NCBI GenBank assembly: GCA_016764035.1
Contig: JAESSQ010000095.1
Span: 1 to 7,146, forward strand
Direction of reading: 5' to 3'
DNA length: 7,146 nucleotides
DNA from: Gammaproteobacteria bacterium
GTDB lineage: Bacteria; Pseudomonadota; Gammaproteobacteria; SZUA-229
The notes under the pieces: generated by a model
The model's database searches: none
Told to the model about the DNA's origin: nothing
What the model saw: the letters and a program-made list of their open reading frames with translations, nothing else
In this document: in pieces, positions 6,680 to 7,146 of the stretch
Layout: each line of letters opens with the position of its first letter
How positions within the stretch are numbered: the stretch's first letter is position 1
Translations under genes and position numbers: made by a program

Positions 6680-7146
6680 ATGACACAGTTGAATGATAAA
6701 TCTATAAATAAAAAGTCGGCATCAGTAGATTATTCTGCAATGCCAGATGAGCATGGCCACTTCGGCGTATACGGGGGTGTGTTTGCTTCGGAAACGTTAA
6801 TGCAGGCGTTGGATGAGTTACGTGATGCTTACGAAAAAACTAAAACAGACAAAGCGTTCCAAAAACAGTTTGATCTTGACCTTGCTCATTATGTTGGTCG
6901 ACCAAGTCCACTGTATTTTGCAGAGCGTTTAACGCAGCAGGTAGGCGGCGCACAGATATTTCTAAAACGTGAAGATTTAAATCACACCGGTGCACATAAA
7001 ATAAACAATACCATTGGCCAGGGTTTATTGGCGAAAATGATGGGTAAGAACCGTATTATTGCTGAAACGGGTGCCGGTCAGCATGGTGTGGCATCGGCTA
7101 CGGTGGCTGCACGATTCGGTATGGAATGTATCGTTTACATGGGCGC
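6680..7146 (+). CDS. trpB: tryptophan synthase beta subunit, N-terminal part (3' end outside window)
   Basis: TrpB joins indole with serine to make tryptophan, using pyridoxal phosphate, as part of the alpha2-beta2 complex. The frame is open from ATG 6680 to the right edge with no stop: 155 codons of a protein normally about 400 long. It shows HFGVYGGVFASETLMQALDE (27-46), YVGRPSPLYFAERLT (71-85), the PLP-lysine signature KREDLNHTGAHKINN with Lys107, and AETGAGQHGVASAT with catalytic Glu129. The Lys-Glu spacing of 22 equals that of the enteric enzyme (87 and 109). The first ~20 residues (Lys/Ser-rich) are poorly conserved. A second in-frame ATG at 6740 would begin MPDEHGHFG, also a plausible start, and neither start has a clear ribosome binding site. 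The 34-base AT-rich spacer after trpF suggests one transcript; trpA is expected beyond the window. Confidence 0.95.
   Translation, partial: MTQLNDKSINKKSASVDYSAMPDEHGHFGVYGGVFASETLMQALDELRDAYEKTKTDKAFQKQFDLDLAHYVGRPSPLYFAERLTQQVGGAQIFLKREDLNHTGAHKINNTIGQGLLAKMMGKNRIIAETGAGQHGVASATVAARFGMECIVYMG

Noticed and set aside
1..7146. CRISPR arrays, insertion sequences, tRNA/rRNA genes, attachment sites
   Set aside because: No regular spacer-repeat pattern, transposase, terminal inverted repeats around a gene, or RNA-gene signature was seen on either strand.

Overview
This is an ordinary core-metabolism stretch of a gammaproteobacterial chromosome. All genes lie on the + strand in the order leuB (3' part) – asd – fimV – truA – trpF – trpB (5' part). 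The order asd–fimV–truA–trpF–trpB is typical of Gammaproteobacteria, and FimV/HubP is largely confined to that class. Base composition is moderate, somewhat AT-leaning by eye. The protein motifs suggest a free-living or symbiotic gammaproteobacterium outside the enterics, but I cannot name a genus from the sequence alone.

Layout. Bases 1-523 are the C-terminal half of 3-isopropylmalate dehydrogenase (leucine pathway). The 123-base gap to asd holds a degenerate 8-base tandem repeat that looks like a piece of a dispersed intergenic element. Bases 647-1669 encode a full-length aspartate-semialdehyde dehydrogenase, interrupted by one in-frame TAG at codon 71 with no frameshift. The 249-base asd–fimV gap holds a 14-bp perfect palindrome, a rho-independent terminator for asd, and the fimV leader. 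Bases 1919-5029 encode a 1036-residue FimV-like polar hub protein with a GTG start. A strong, possibly bidirectional terminator follows. Bases 5196-5987 encode the tRNA pseudouridine synthase TruA. Closely behind come trpF and trpB, the latter running off the right edge, as the start of a probable trpF-trpB(-trpA) unit.

How the genes relate. leuB, asd, trpF and trpB are amino-acid biosynthesis enzymes acting in the cytoplasm: leucine; the aspartate family and diaminopimelate; tryptophan. FimV is a bitopic inner-membrane scaffold for type IV pili and pole organisation, and TruA modifies tRNA. They share a neighbourhood but not a pathway. The two terminators split the region into three transcription units: leuB/asd, fimV alone, and truA-trpF-trpB.

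I found no new biological system, mobile element, CRISPR array or RNA gene. The one thing that clearly deserves a second look is the amber codon in asd. It is best explained as a single-base TTG-to-TAG change (mutation or sequencing error), because fimV in the same window uses TAG as a normal stop.
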